Assembly (NCBI GenBank): GCA_003993805.1
Contig: RSEF01000005.1
Location: 41,014,649 to 41,078,648 of the forward strand
Direction: 5' to 3'
Source: Himantopus leucocephalus
Taxonomy: Eukaryota > Chordata > Aves > Charadriiformes > Recurvirostridae
DNA: 64,000 bases
The notes under the pieces were generated by a model. That model made no database searches and was not told where the DNA came from. It was given only the letters and a program-made list of their open reading frames with translations. The translations under genes were made by a program, and so were the position numbers. This document shows, one piece after another, positions 46,613 to 59,900 of the stretch. Each line of letters starts with the position of its first letter. Within the stretch, counting starts at the first letter, position 1.

Positions 46613-47331
46613 TAACGACATGAGAGAAGTTTCCAGCAGACTCAGTTAAAAAAAAAAAACAAAACAAAACAACAAAAGTCACCAACAACTTTACAGAAAG
46701 GAAGCTGCACCTGTCCCCTCGCCCAGCCAGCATGGGGTGTGAAGGCAGAGTGCAGGGCTGAGGGATGCGCCTGGGCTGGCTGCAGGGAGAGCTGGCCCTG
46801 GGGCCCCTCCGGCCTCTCCACCACAACCCAAGGTTAGGCAGCAGCTTTAGAAAGCTGGGGTGTACACCCCCCCCTCCCCTTCAAAGCTCTGGCCTGGGGG
46901 CTGGATGCTTCACGAGGAGCGGGGCCAGCCCCTGCGGCGTGGGTGAGGCTTGTCGCTAGGTCAGTGCGGCAGTGGCGGGGAGATGAACCCCCTTTTCTCA
47001 GCAGAGCGAGGGGGCAGAGACAGGGGCTGCGTGGCAGGGGAGTGCGTCCCGTGCGTCTCCACGGCACGGGGCAATGCAATGGGTGCTGGGGGGCCAGGGT
47101 GGGCTCTGCTGCGGCAGGAGCAGGGGCTGGCAGGGTGCAGGGGGTGCAGAGGCTGGGAGCTCAGCCCTGGCCCGTAGAGAGAGGTGGCGGGCAAGCTGTG
47201 CGCTTCGGAGGGGAAGGAGCAAAGAGCCTCGAAGCACCCGCAGTCTCAGGGGGCCTTTCTCCGTGCTCCCAGCTCCCGGGTGCCAGAGTCGCGCGCCAGA
47301 GGGGAGCACCCTCACCCCCGCTCCCCTAGAG

Positions 47332-50300
47332 CTATGCTGCTGCTGGGCGCTGGGCTGTCTGGGGCACGCAGTGGTGGGGCTGGGCCAGGGCCACGTAGCC
47401 CGGCAAGCAGCGGCAGCGGTAGGAGCCCTCCGTGTTCTCGCAGGTGCTGCCCCGGCACAGAGGCTCAGGGCCGCCCACCTCCTCACACTCGTTGATGTCT
47501 GCAAGGAGGATAAGGATGGGGGTGAGCTGCTGGCACAGCGAGCAGTCCCAGCCTGCAGCCAACATCTTCTTGTGCCCCTGCCACCCCCCCAGCCCTCCCC
47601 AACGGGTGCTCCATGCCCCCTCCCAGCACCTCCAGGATGCCCACCATGACCCCACCAGCCTCCCACACCCCTCAGCACATCTGCAGAGCCCCCTCAGCCC
47701 CAAGGGTGACATCCCCAGCATTTGGCATCCCCCAGCACAGGAGGGAACCCCCCCCCAGCAATGCACACCAGATAAGGGCTCCCCCCATGCTCTGCAGCTG
47801 GTGACACCCCCAGGTTAGCAGCTTCCTGCTAGTAAGTTGTGCTGGAGTAAGATCTGGAAGAAAGGCCACCTCCAGCCTTGGAAAACACCCTTTCCTGATC
47901 AGACAAGGCTGAGATGGCAGATGACGGTGACCCTGAGAGGCTGATTATCACCTCCAGGAGCAGAACACAGAGGGACCTCACGCTGCGCAAACAAGGGCTT
48001 GTTTTATTAGCCTGCAAACTGTGCCAAAGGGCTCCCTCAGCCGGCTCATCGCTGGGATAAAACGTGCAGCTGCCCTGCTGTGATGGCTCTGCTCTGCTAA
48101 ATGCACTTCCCTGGACACCCTGCTTGAGCTACCCCAATTTGTGATGGGGCCACCAGCTGGGCAGAGCATCCTTGTGCACCCCAGAGCCCTTGTTTGCACC
48201 CACAGCCCAAATCCTCACCTGCCAAGGCAGGTCTGAGCCCTCTGACCACAAACTCCAGCCTCACCTTGCCGCAGATGGGCAGGGAGCAGGAGTGGGGAGC
48301 AGCTGATGGGTTCAGCTGGCCACCCAAGGGAGAGCAAAGGCTGACAGACCCCACCAGGACTGAAGAGCTCTGCCACCCTGGGGACCTCAGGTTATCCCTA
48401 GTGCAGGTGGAGGGGGCCATCTGGCAAAGAAAGGGAAGTGCAGCCCCAGGGAGGGAGCCTGGAAGCAAAAACTCCAGGTGTGGTGGGAGGAAGCACAGCA
48501 GTCATGGGAGGAAAAAGGAGGAGAAGGGAAATGTGAGATGAGAGAGCTTGAGGAACAAGGCAGCCTTCGTACGCAGCCAAAGCAATGACTGAGCGGGCAC
48601 TGTGGACTTGGGCTAAACCTCAGGACCAGAACATCGCCATGGATGGAATGGGCTTGCTCAGAAGCCCAAGAAGGAGACGTTAGGCAGCACATTAAGGGAG
48701 ATATGCTTCGCAGCCTGGGACGCAGGGGGAGGCAACCGTGCTGGGGGCTCCAGGGAAAGGTAAAAGTGGGAAAAGCAGGCAGGCTGGGCTGGCTGTGAAC
48801 CACCAAATCGAGAGGAGAAGTAAACCAAGGCTGCTTTAGCCCAGAAGCACCCAAAAACCAGAAGCAGTAGTGCACACTAGCAGTGCACACCAAGCTCTGG
48901 AGCCTGCCTGCCCAGGCAGGGGTGGAGGCAGGCAGCCCATCCTGCGGAGCAAGGGGAAGCTACCCCCATAGGGAGGCGAGAGGGGAAGCACTGCAGCAGC
49001 TGCAGGAGTACCCTAAAGGCATCAAGTCAGCAAAGTAAAAACATGGGGATGACTAAATACCACGTAGGAGAACTGAAGGGAAAAAAACCTGAGACAGGCT
49101 CCAGTGTAAAATGAGTGCTAGTTTGTCCAGGACACGAAAGGCAACAAGCAAAGGCTCCGTAAATATGTTAGCAGGAAACAATGGGGAATGTCGGTCTGGT
49201 CCTTATCGGCGGAGGAAACAAAAGCCAGCCGAGCTGGCTGGAGCAGCTAACGTGGGCTTTGTTCCAGCTATCATAAAACCACTCGTGGCGACCAGACAGG
49301 GTGCAGACCATGTTTGAAGTGTTTAAACGAGGGTGCAGGAGCACAGAGAGGGAAAGGCCATACTGTGATGGAAAGGTTTGACAATCAGATAGATAAAGTA
49401 GTTACATCCATATTGCTAAAGGCTTGCTGCAACGCATCTTCAGATGCTTAATGCTCCTTGCAGCCCCTGAAAAGTTGTCTGTTCTCTCTGAGATGGAGGA
49501 TAAAGGAGGTCTCAGAGACCCGAGGAAGGCTAAATCTGGTAACTATCTTAAAAAACAGAGAAGGGAGAATCCAGAACTACAGACTGCTCACCCCCCTTCC
49601 CTTAAGCAGGCCAGGTTTGTGAGTGATTAGGTCATAACCCTCCAAAGGATATCAGGGTCATTAAATAGCTGGTGCAGCTCTGTTAAGGCCTGATTACGTT
49701 AAGCCAATCTGGTTGCCTTCGCTGACCTGATAACTGGTATGTCAGATAAGGCAGAAGCAGTGACTATGATGTGCCTTGGCCACGGTGAGGATTTCAACAC
49801 ACTCTCACATGACATACTCAAGCAGACTGAGAAAATATGGTCTAGATGAAACTGCAGCAATTGCACAACATCTGCACTCCAAAGATAATTAGCAATACCT
49901 GACTGCTACAATAAAAGCCATTTAAAGCATAGCCTGCAGGGGTCTGTCCTCACCCCTACGCCATTCAATGTTGTCATTAAGGTGGACAAAGGAAGAATCC
50001 CCATGACTATGAAACATATGTGTGTGATGCCAGCACTCTGGAGGGCCCTCGGGTTCAGACTCATTCTGATCAAGGAGAGAAGCAGTCCAAAATCAACCAG
50101 ACAAAAATTCACTGAACGCAAGTGCAAAGTATTGCAGCCAAGGAAAAGGAAACAGAGTGCACAAATGCAGAAAGAGGAGTAACAGCTCAGGCAGCCATTC
50201 TGCCCAGCAGCATTTGGGGAGGCAGAGACCATGGGTTCTGTATGAAGAAGCTGCATGACCGTGTTGTGCAATAAGGATGCTGGGAGCTGGAGTAAGTGCC

Positions 50301-50971
50301 GTGCCTAAGGAAAGAGGGTCTTCATCTGCTCTGTTGAGTGCCTGCAGCCTCAGCTGGCTTAGGGAGCTGCACTGTGAAAAGGATGGAGACACGGCATAGG
50401 GATGTAGAGGAGATGCAGAGAGACGATTTAGAGACTGTGTCTCATAGGGCACGATGGAAAGTGAGGAATTTCACCAGGGCAGTGGTGAATGTAGTGGAAG
50501 GCCAGCAGGGATAGAGTAACAGTGGCTGGTGATGTCCAAAAGTGTTATATGAAGAAAGGAGCATTGAGCTGCTCCGCGCGGTGCCCTGAGGTGCCCTGAT
50601 TTAGCTGCCAGCAGATAGTGGCCGGCTGAACCTCCCGGACGGTCGCCCCAGCTCTGTGGGACAGAAGCACTACTAAGAGCAGGGACTTCTCCAGCAGCTG
50701 TCCCGACCAGCACCGCCAGAGAGCGGCAGCCGCCAAGGGATGGATGCCGGGACCCAGGCTGCCCGCACAGCCACGGCTGCAGCCCCCGGTAGCCCCGGGG
50801 ATGGCCCCGGCCACCACTCACCCACGCAAGCCATGCGGGTCATGTCCAGCTGGAAGCCATCGAAGCAGTCACAGGTGTAGCCCTCCCGGACACGCACGCA
50901 GCGCCCGTTCTCGCAGCCATTGAGGATCCCGCACTCCTCAGCCTGCAGCCCCTCGAAGCCCTCGTAGAGGC
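47332..50971 (-). other. LTBP2: LTBP2 C-terminal EGF pair
   Basis: Exon 50971-50822 encodes [14 protein letters not shown]...GYTCDC, an EGF without the calcium Asn. Exon 47498-47332 encodes DINECEE...[10 protein letters not shown], a cbEGF, plus a short tail ending ...AQRPAAA. The 3.3-kb intron between them holds an old CR1 copy. Confidence 0.9.
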
Positions 50972-53900
50972 CTGGAAGGTGGCAAGATAGTGTCAGAGCA
51001 GAGTGACCCTCCACCCAGCCATGGAGGGGACATCGGGCATATGGCAAGACAGTGCTGGTGGGGCCAGGACCGACTCAGAGCCACCCAGGAGCAGAGCTCG
51101 CTCCAAGGCTGAAGCATCCTAGCTAGGCTGGGAGCTGCCAGGCAGTCCCCACGGACATAGGCTGGGTGGGAAGGCGCATCTCTGTGCCTCCCAGTACTCA
51201 CCAGTTTGGCTGGGCAGGTAGCGGGGCGAGGTCCGCCCTGGGCCGTAGTGGAGAGGGCTACCACGAAACTCGCTGTTGGGTTCCCTCCGAGGGAAACCAG
51301 AATCGGGGTTTCCGTACTCAGACTCCAGGTAATTGTAGTAGGGCCCTATATCTGGGCTGGGAAGGCCATAGTGGGGGTCTTCCAAGCCTGGTCCATACTC
51401 ATACCTAGGTCTTTCTCGGAGCTCAGCCCCTCTTTCACTGTCTTCACTGGCCCCATTACACAGGAAAGCAAAATCAGCTGGAAGTGGTGATAAAAAAGGA
51501 AGGGTCAGTGTAGCCCGGCTCAAGCCAAGTAGGTCTGCTATGGTCAGAGAGGGTGCGTCCACACTGGGCCAGCTGAGCCAGGCCTGCATTCAATGGCCTC
51601 CAAAACTGCAGCTTTGTAGTTTGCTGATGGCACCCTGTCTTTGAGAAGACCAGCTTCTGTCTGGGGCCAGCAAGGCCTTGAGCAGTGAGAACCCCAATTC
51701 CCAGTGTGCTCCCATGCTGGGCTGCCACTGCCTCACCTCTCCTAAGCTGGATGCACAGAGAAACTCCCCCCTCAGACACCTCAGACTCATTGCAAACCAG
51801 TTTCAGGTACATCCTACCCACTGGTGCAGCTCAGCCCTAGAGAAGTGGGGGGGTTCACCCACTCCTTGGGCTGCCTTTGACAATGCAGACAAGAAGAGGA
51901 GCCCTCACTGCAGCCATATGTGGCCAACTCCGCTCGGCACGACTGGCAGCAGCCCAGCCCGTCCCCACCTCTGCCAGGGGGATGCTTGCCCACGCCACCC
52001 CACTCACCGGAGGACCTGTGTGGACAGAGCGCGCAGTTCTGGCCCCAGGCTTCACCGAGCCGGCAGCAGCACTCAGTGTACGTGGTCTGCTCGCCGTGCA
52101 GTAGGTCTTGGCAGATGTAGTCAGCGACGGTCTGCCAGCAGACGTCCAGGTGGATTTCGTACTCCTCCAAGGCATCTGTGAGTGCCACAAGCAAAGTATA
52201 CCATAGAAGTCATCCAGAAGAGTGCCACCCACCTCGTCCTGAGAGGGATGACCATGTGGCCCAGCTCCTGCCCCCCTGCACACTGTGCTGGCACTGGCAC
52301 CCCTCAGCCCCGCACTAAGCCCCCCCACCCGCTGCTCCCTCCCAGGAGACCCAGCTGCAGGTTGGGATGTGCGGGGCAAAGGTATGCTGTGGCGGCGGCT
52401 CGGGCTCACCTGCTCTGCTGGAGAGGTTCACGCACCGGTTGCCGGTGGCATCCAGCACAAGAGGGAGGCTGCAGAAGCAGTGGTAAGAGCCGTCCGTGTT
52501 CAGACACTCGCCGTTGATGCAGTACACTTCATTCTGACACTCGTCCTGGTCTGCCCACGCACAAGGACAGAGCAATGTTTCAGGCTGGCAGACATGGGCA
52601 ATGTGACCCTTTCCCTGCCACCCCCTCTTTCATGCCCCGGGAGGGTCACAGGAAGCCTGTCACCCGGACCTGGCCCTGTAGCGTGGGCAGCAGGGACAAC
52701 TCTGGGTGCAGCAGCACAGCTGTCCCTCTGCACATGGTGGGAGCCCCCACTGCTCTTTGAGGCCATCTTACCAACACACTCAAGCCTGCTGGAGTCATAG
52801 TAGTAGCCTGTACGGCAGAAGCACTTGTAGCCCGGCACCGTGTTCAAACACTGTCCATTGCGGCAGAACTCAGAGCCAAATATCTCACACTCGTCCATGT
52901 CTGAGAGAGGGATGGAGGGAGGGAGAGAGCGTCTCAGGGAGCAGAGCCGTGGAAGTAGGGCAGGCTGGGTTCTGTGCCCACAGAAAGCTGGCATGGCACC
53001 TTGGCCTGGACTGGCAGGTGCCCGAGTGAGCCCCCCGCCTCTCCCACCGGCCATATGCCTGGGAGCAGAGGGGGAAACACCCACAGGCAGAGCAGGAGGA
53101 GGGATGACAGGGAACAGGATACTTTCACAAACAGGAAATTAATGTGTGTTCTGGAAGGTTGAGACCACAATCCCCTGAAGGTGAAGCACCAAAGACTGAG
53201 CTGGCCAGCCACTGGGACATCTATCAGTAACTGTGTTACTGGACCCCATTTCCTGGTTTGAAACGGGCATGGGAGGTTTGCACCGAGAAAAGAGTCATTG
53301 CCAGCAGTAAAGCAGGACTGGAGGAAAGAACACTTCCAGCTCAGTGATACTGGCAATCTGGGATTTCTCTGGATAGAGGAGAGCAGCAGTAGGATGTTAG
53401 CATCCCACACCACAGCCCTGGGGAGATATTTCTGTGGATGCACCTCTATGCAGGGCTCTGCACAGTGCCCTCTCTCTTCCCCCTGGGAGAACTGAAAGTG
53501 GTGCTAGTACCTGTGAAAGAGACTTTTCCTGAGAGCAGATCTTCCTGGGGAACATAGCCCTTCCCAAGAGGGCAGATCTCTTGGTACTCCACTGGCCAGG
53601 AGGCAGATGCCAAGGGGAGATGGGAAGAAAAGAAACAGCTCGTTAGTGCAACCAACGTGGAGCTGGTGGGCAGAGCACTGTCCTTGCCTGGTGTGGTGGG
53701 TCCACAGTCCTACCTGTGCCCAGGATGGGGCAGGGGTAAGTCTCACAGTTGTCACCCCAGGCTGCCCCCACAGTACAGCAGCACTCCTCCTTGGTGATGT
53801 TCTTGGCCAGGACGCTGTCACACAGGCGAACGTCGCTGATGTGGTAGTAGCACTGCTTGCGCTCTGCACTGTCAGAGAGGTGGGCTGCTTGTGTCTCAGG

Positions 53901-56900
53901 GCCCTCTAGAAGACAGCAGAGCAGGGACGGGATGGGGTCCTTGGCACCCCAACGCAGCATCCCACACCTAGGAGGTCCCAGAGCACACCCATCACTGGCA
54001 GCATGGCCTTCCCAGCTCCCCGCTTTCAGGCTCCGCAGCTCTCCCCAGACAAAACCTTGCCCATGCCTGCGTGGGCTTGTACTGTCCTGGCAATGCCTCA
54101 GCTTTATCCCACCCCAGCCAGGGCTACCACATTCCTGCTCTAGCTGCCACCCATGCTTCTATCCTAGCTACCTACTCACCCATGGCTGCTCGGGGCTGGC
54201 ACTGCCCTGTCTCTGTGTCATACTCTTCGTGGTCGCTGGGGCAGAGGCAGAGAAAGGATCCCTCCACGTTCTCGCAGAGTGCAGTCCCGCACACGGCGAC
54301 CATCAGCTCGCACTCATTCACATCTGCAAAGCAAGAGGCAGCGGTGGCAGCTGCAGCCCTGCCTCTGCATGGGCAGCCTGTGCACGGTCTGCAGCATGGG
54401 GTCACTCTTCAACATAGAGATGGAAGCTGCTAGGGATGAGCTGAGCACTCTGTTCACACCATGGCTCAACACAAGTCTGGCCAGAGCTTCCTGCCCTGCT
54501 CTCAGTGGATTCGAGGAGCCTGAACTCCAGCTTGCAGTGTCACTGGATCACAGGATCATCCAGGTTTGAAGGGACCGCTGGAGGTCTCTAGTCCAACCCC
54601 CTCCTCAAAGCAGGGTCAGTTACGGCATCCCACCAGGCTGCTCAGGGCTTTGTGTTGTTGGGTCTTTAAAACCTGCAAGGGTGGCGACTGCACAGCCATC
54701 TTGGGTATCTGTTCCACTGCCTGCCTATCTTCACGGTGAAAACATTTTGCCTTATATTACACCCTGCCTGTTCTCTCCAGGTACCCATTAAACTACCTCT
54801 CTAGTACCTTCAGTACTTCCCGCCCCCAAGCACCTGCTTTCCATACGCACAGAGAAGAGCTCCATGTTCACTGGGAGCCACTCACTTTTTCATAGGTCCC
54901 TGCTCCTTTGCAGTCCCAAGGATCTGCTGTGCTAAGGGGAGGGGGTTTCCCTCCATGAGCTGCTCTGTCCATGTCTGGGATTCTCCATGCATGCATGCAG
55001 TCCCCGTCCTTGCCCCAGGAGCCATCACACAACAGGGACACCAGCCTGGCATTGTCAATGGCTCTCCCTCACTGACTGGCAGAGTGATCGCAGGAAACTC
55101 ACCAACGCAGTAGTGCCCAGAGGGTGAGCTCTCATAGCCACGGTCGCAGAGGCAGCGGAAGGAGCCATCTGAGTTCTCGCAGAAGCCGTGGCTCCCGCAC
55201 AGCGTCTCGTTGGCACACTCATCTATGTCTGCAGCAGAGCGGAGAGAAGGAATTGCCCCCAGACCCCACCTCACCCCGTCGCCTCCCCCTGCCCGGGCCC
55301 TTCTGCTCTGACCCCAAGACCTAGGGATGGGGCAGGCGTTCCCTTGATCTGAGGGACTGGGTCTGGCTGCCCCACTCACTCCCCTGCTACGAATGTGCCT
55401 GTTAATAGAAGCTTCCTGCAACATCCAGAGCTGCAGAGAGGCCACGTGGATAGAGCGACAGGAACAGGGTGGGAACGGGAAATGGATGGGAAGCGTGGGA
55501 GGTGGCTGGCAGGGCCAACTGAGGGTAGCATAGGTCCCTGCAGAGGCGCAAAGGCACACAGGCACAGGCTCACATCAGCGGGAGATATAAGGGTACAACT
55601 GAAGTGCGTGGGGCAAGTGCAGACAGATCAAGGATAATACCCTCCTGCCCCATTCTGCTTGACCTGGTCGTTCTCCAACTGCTATAGTGCCAGGGAGTAA
55701 TCTCTGCCTTGCCCCAGCCCGGTGGGGTTGGACACTCACAACTGGGTCCTCTGCCTATGGAGCACAGGTTTACAGCCCTGCTGGCTACATCCCACTCCCC
55801 TCCTACCACTGCGCAGGGCAGATTTATTTCCCTGGAGCAGGCAGAGCAGCTGCGTGCCCACAGCCCACAGCTCCCAAGGCCAAGAACAGCTCCACGTGCT
55901 AAATCTGAGTCCTGGCACGGCCCAGAGCCCAGTGGCTGGCAGCAGCTCCTCCTTGATGCAGCCTTCCCTAAGCCGGGGGAGCCTCAAAAACTGCAGAAAC
56001 CCCTTTGCTCTTTCCTCTTTGCTGGAGCCTGAACTCCAAACCCAGACTCCTCAGCCTAGCACACAGTGGTACCAGCAGTCTTTCCCCTCACCCAGCCCTG
56101 CCAGGCAGGTGACTGGCACAGGCAGCAGCCCCAGCAAGCACAGCTTACAGGGAGCTGCGGTCCAGCCCCAAGCCTGGAATGGCTGTAACCTGCCCAGGAC
56201 TCTCCCCAAGCGGAAAGCAGCACAATGCAGTGTCTGTTCCAGATGCCAGGAAGAGAGAAGTCTAGACACAAGCAGGCAGCTCAGCCAAGAAAACAAACTC
56301 TCAGCATTATCTGCCTCTCCACCAGCCACATGCTTCCTCCTCCTCCTCCTTCTCCCCCGCGCCCCTGGCAGAGACATCCCACAGCCACCCTGTCCCTGCC
56401 AGGAGAAGGGACAGGGACACCCAGGGCTGTACTCACCGATGCAGTCACCCAAGGGGGTCCAGTGGAAGCCGGGCTGGCAGCCCATGATACAACGGTAGGA
56501 GCCCAGGCTGTTCTGGCACCGCCACGTGCCACAGATGGCATCCCCATACTCTTTACACTCATCCACGTCTGCAAGGAGGAGGGCAAAGGAATGAGGATGG
56601 TCAGGTGGGGACCCTGGTTGCTCACTGCAGCACCCAGGTCACGTTCAGTTGGCCAGAGGCCCTGAGCCATTGCTAGTCCTCCTTACAAGTCACCACCAAC
56701 TTTGGGTGCTGGGAGGATAACTGCCCTCCCCCCTGCATTGGCTGCATCCATTGATTCCAAATCCCAGGGGGCTGATGTCCCCAGCGATGAGCTCTCACCC
56801 ACGCAGTCATCAGTCTCCTGGGAGTGTTTGAACCCATTTTCACACAGACACCTGTAGGAGCCTTCTGTGTTCAGGCACTGGCCTTGTGAGCACCGGGACT

Positions 56901-59900
56901 TGTCTGCGCATTCATCCACATCTGCAAAATCAGGCCAAAATCGTCAATCTGGATCTCACAGCAGGGCAGACAGCAGAGGGCAGGCCCTGAGGTATGTCCC
57001 TGCCATCCTCCAGCTCACCTTGGCAGCTGACTCCACCAGCCACGTTCGAGAAGCCAGGAGCACAAATGCAGAAGTAAGATCCATGACTGTTGAGACACTC
57101 GCCATTGGGGCTGCAGATCTCACTGTTCAGGCACTCGTTCACATCTGCAGAGACAGCAGAGTAAAGGCCATACACCCAGCTCTGGGGGACATCCTTCACC
57201 TAAGCCACATGGATTCCCTCTCTCCATTCTCTTACAGGCAGCCCTTGCAGGGCTCCTGGCCCCTGGTTTTCTTGCCATGGAGACAGAGATCTTCCCTGTC
57301 CATGGTGATCCTGCAGTTCGCTACAACCTTATGGATGTGCCATGCATGGTGGCATCACCTGCCTTGGCACTGGCATCCTCCCTGCCAAGAAAGATGGGGG
57401 ATCTATAGGGAGGCTGTATGCCCTGGACTCAGAGGGCTGCAGGGATGGGGTTCGTACCTTCACACACGGTGCTGTTGATGAGCTCGAAGCCAGCCTGGCA
57501 GTGGCACTCGTAGGAGCCCAGGGTGTTCCTGCACTCTCCCCCCAGGCACTGAACAGCAGGGTCCTCACACTCATCCATATCTGCCAAGCAGAAGGGCACA
57601 GCACAGTGAGGCCCCAGCTCTGTCTGTCACTGGAGAAGATCCCCACCCAGAGAAGCCATCACCGAGCTGCTGACCTGCAAGGTGGGTTTGAGCTGCCCTC
57701 CCAGACCATCCAGTTACAGTGAGATGAGGGCAGAGACTCCCTGTTACTGGGGTGTGAGAAATCAGCCCAGACCCTTCACTCCCCTCTATCATAGGGACCA
57801 GGATAAACTGGATCCCACCCAGCACCATGTCAGTGGTGCCCAGTGACAGGACCAGAGGCAATGGGCACAAACTGAAACACAGGAGGTCCCATCTGAAGAT
57901 CAGGAAACACTTTTTTACTGCAAAGATTACTAAGCACTGGCACAGGTTGCCCAAAGAGGTTGTGGAGTCTCCCTCCTTGGAGATATTCAAAAGCCATCTG
58001 GACATGGTCCTGGGCAACCAGCTCTAGGTGGCCCTACTTGAGCAGAAGGGTTGGACAAGATGCTCTCCAGAGATCCCTTCCAACCTCACCCATTCTGTGA
58101 TTCTGTGAGCACAGGAATACTGCTAACCCCAGTGTCCACCTCCAGCAGAGCTCTGCACTGGGTACCACAACCAGCACAGAGCCACAGTTGCCAACAAATG
58201 GCACAAGAGCAAACATCAGGAAAGTAACCCAGCTGTGGCTCTGCTTTCCTACCTGCCAGACTTGCCTACAATGTCCTTCTGCCAAAGGTGGCCGGGGGCC
58301 TACATCACTTCTTACTCAGGTGCAGAACTCCCCACAAACCTCCCACCCAACTCCCCCAGGCCTTGGCCAGAGCCTGCGGGCACTCTGAGGGTTTTGCTGA
58401 CAGTAGAGGAGAGAGGGGTGTNCAAGAGCAAACATCAGGAAAGTAACCCAGCTGTGGCTCTGCTATCCTACCTGCCAGACTTGCCTACAATGTCCTTCTC
58501 CTGCCAAAGCTGGCTGGGGGCCTACATCACTTCTTACCCAGGTGCAGAGCTCCCCACAAACCTCCCACTCAACTCCCCCAGGCCTTGGCCAGAGCCTGTG
58601 GGCACTCTGAGGGTTTTGCTGACAGTAGAGGAGAGAGGGGTGTCCTCCCTCTAACAGGGGGCTGTGACGTGCCAGCAGACTGCCATTGCCTGCAGGCCCA
58701 CAAGGTAGGTGGAAGCATTGGAGGATGCTGCTAATCAGGATAGGCTGGTGTGGAGGCAGCAGAAAACATGCTAGTGGAGAAGGTCCTGCTGTACTCTTCT
58801 CCCCTGCCTGGAGCTAAAGCCCTGAGACTGGCAGCTCCAGAGAGCAGGGCAGGGACCTTCTCTTGCCCTTCGGCAGAGCACTGAGCACCTCACAGGCATA
58901 AAGAGCATCGCACAAAGAGCATCGCATCGCTCCGTACTGCCTCGGGGCAGGATTCCCAGCCGTTCAGTCTCAAAGAGTTGCAAGTAGCAATATTCTTGAA
59001 TCCTTCTGGAGATGAACCATAACCTAGTTTATTTATCACAAAACTATCATGCAACCCTTATCATTTTTCAAATATGAAACCCAGATCTGCAGACAAGGCC
59101 ACCAGCCAAGGCAGGGAAGAACGTGCCATCCTGCCACCGGGTCAGTGTAACCCAAACAGTATCGAACCCTGATAAGGTGCCCTTGTGACACAGCTGGGGC
59201 AAGGTGGCTGAGAAGGGGCTCACATGGCGTCTTGGGAAAGGGGGAGGGGAGAGAGAAGGGATCACACCATGGTTCTTCCACTGCACCCAAAAATTAGATG
59301 GAAAATAAGCTCATTTCACGCTGCCTTTCTCAGACACCAAAACAGAGGAGAAGAGAGGGAGGAAAGCCTCCCCTTCCTCCCCCACTGGAGGTCCCCATGC
59401 AGGGGGCTCTTCTGAGAGTCCCATCAAAGGCAAGATCTTCTGTTTGCCAGCTATGTGCAGGCTGCAGAGCTCTGTAGTGCTCCAGAGAGAAATCCGCAGC
59501 ACAGGGCCAATCTTTAAACAATTACCTTTGCCAGCTCTGCCCCTTCCCTTGCCCCAAGCAGGGAATTTGCATCAAGACATCTCAAGCCCAGGATGTCCCC
59601 TGGGGGCAGCCACCAGTGAGGGAGTTTCCCTGCCTGCGCTGGGGCAGTCAGGCTGTAAGGCTGGGATGGATTGCTCTCACGTCTGAGCAAAGCAACCAAT
59701 CCATGCTGGTGTTAACGCTCTGCCACGCATACCTGGCACAGCACAGCCCTCGAACTACTCATTCCTTTTTAAACATGCCTGAGATACACTAGGGGCTGGG
59801 GAAAAAAGATGAACCCTGGGTCCCCACAGTCTCTCCACTGGCTGTGGACCCAAAGTTTCTCCCTCTGTTGAGGACCTACATTCAGGGCACATGCTTCCAG

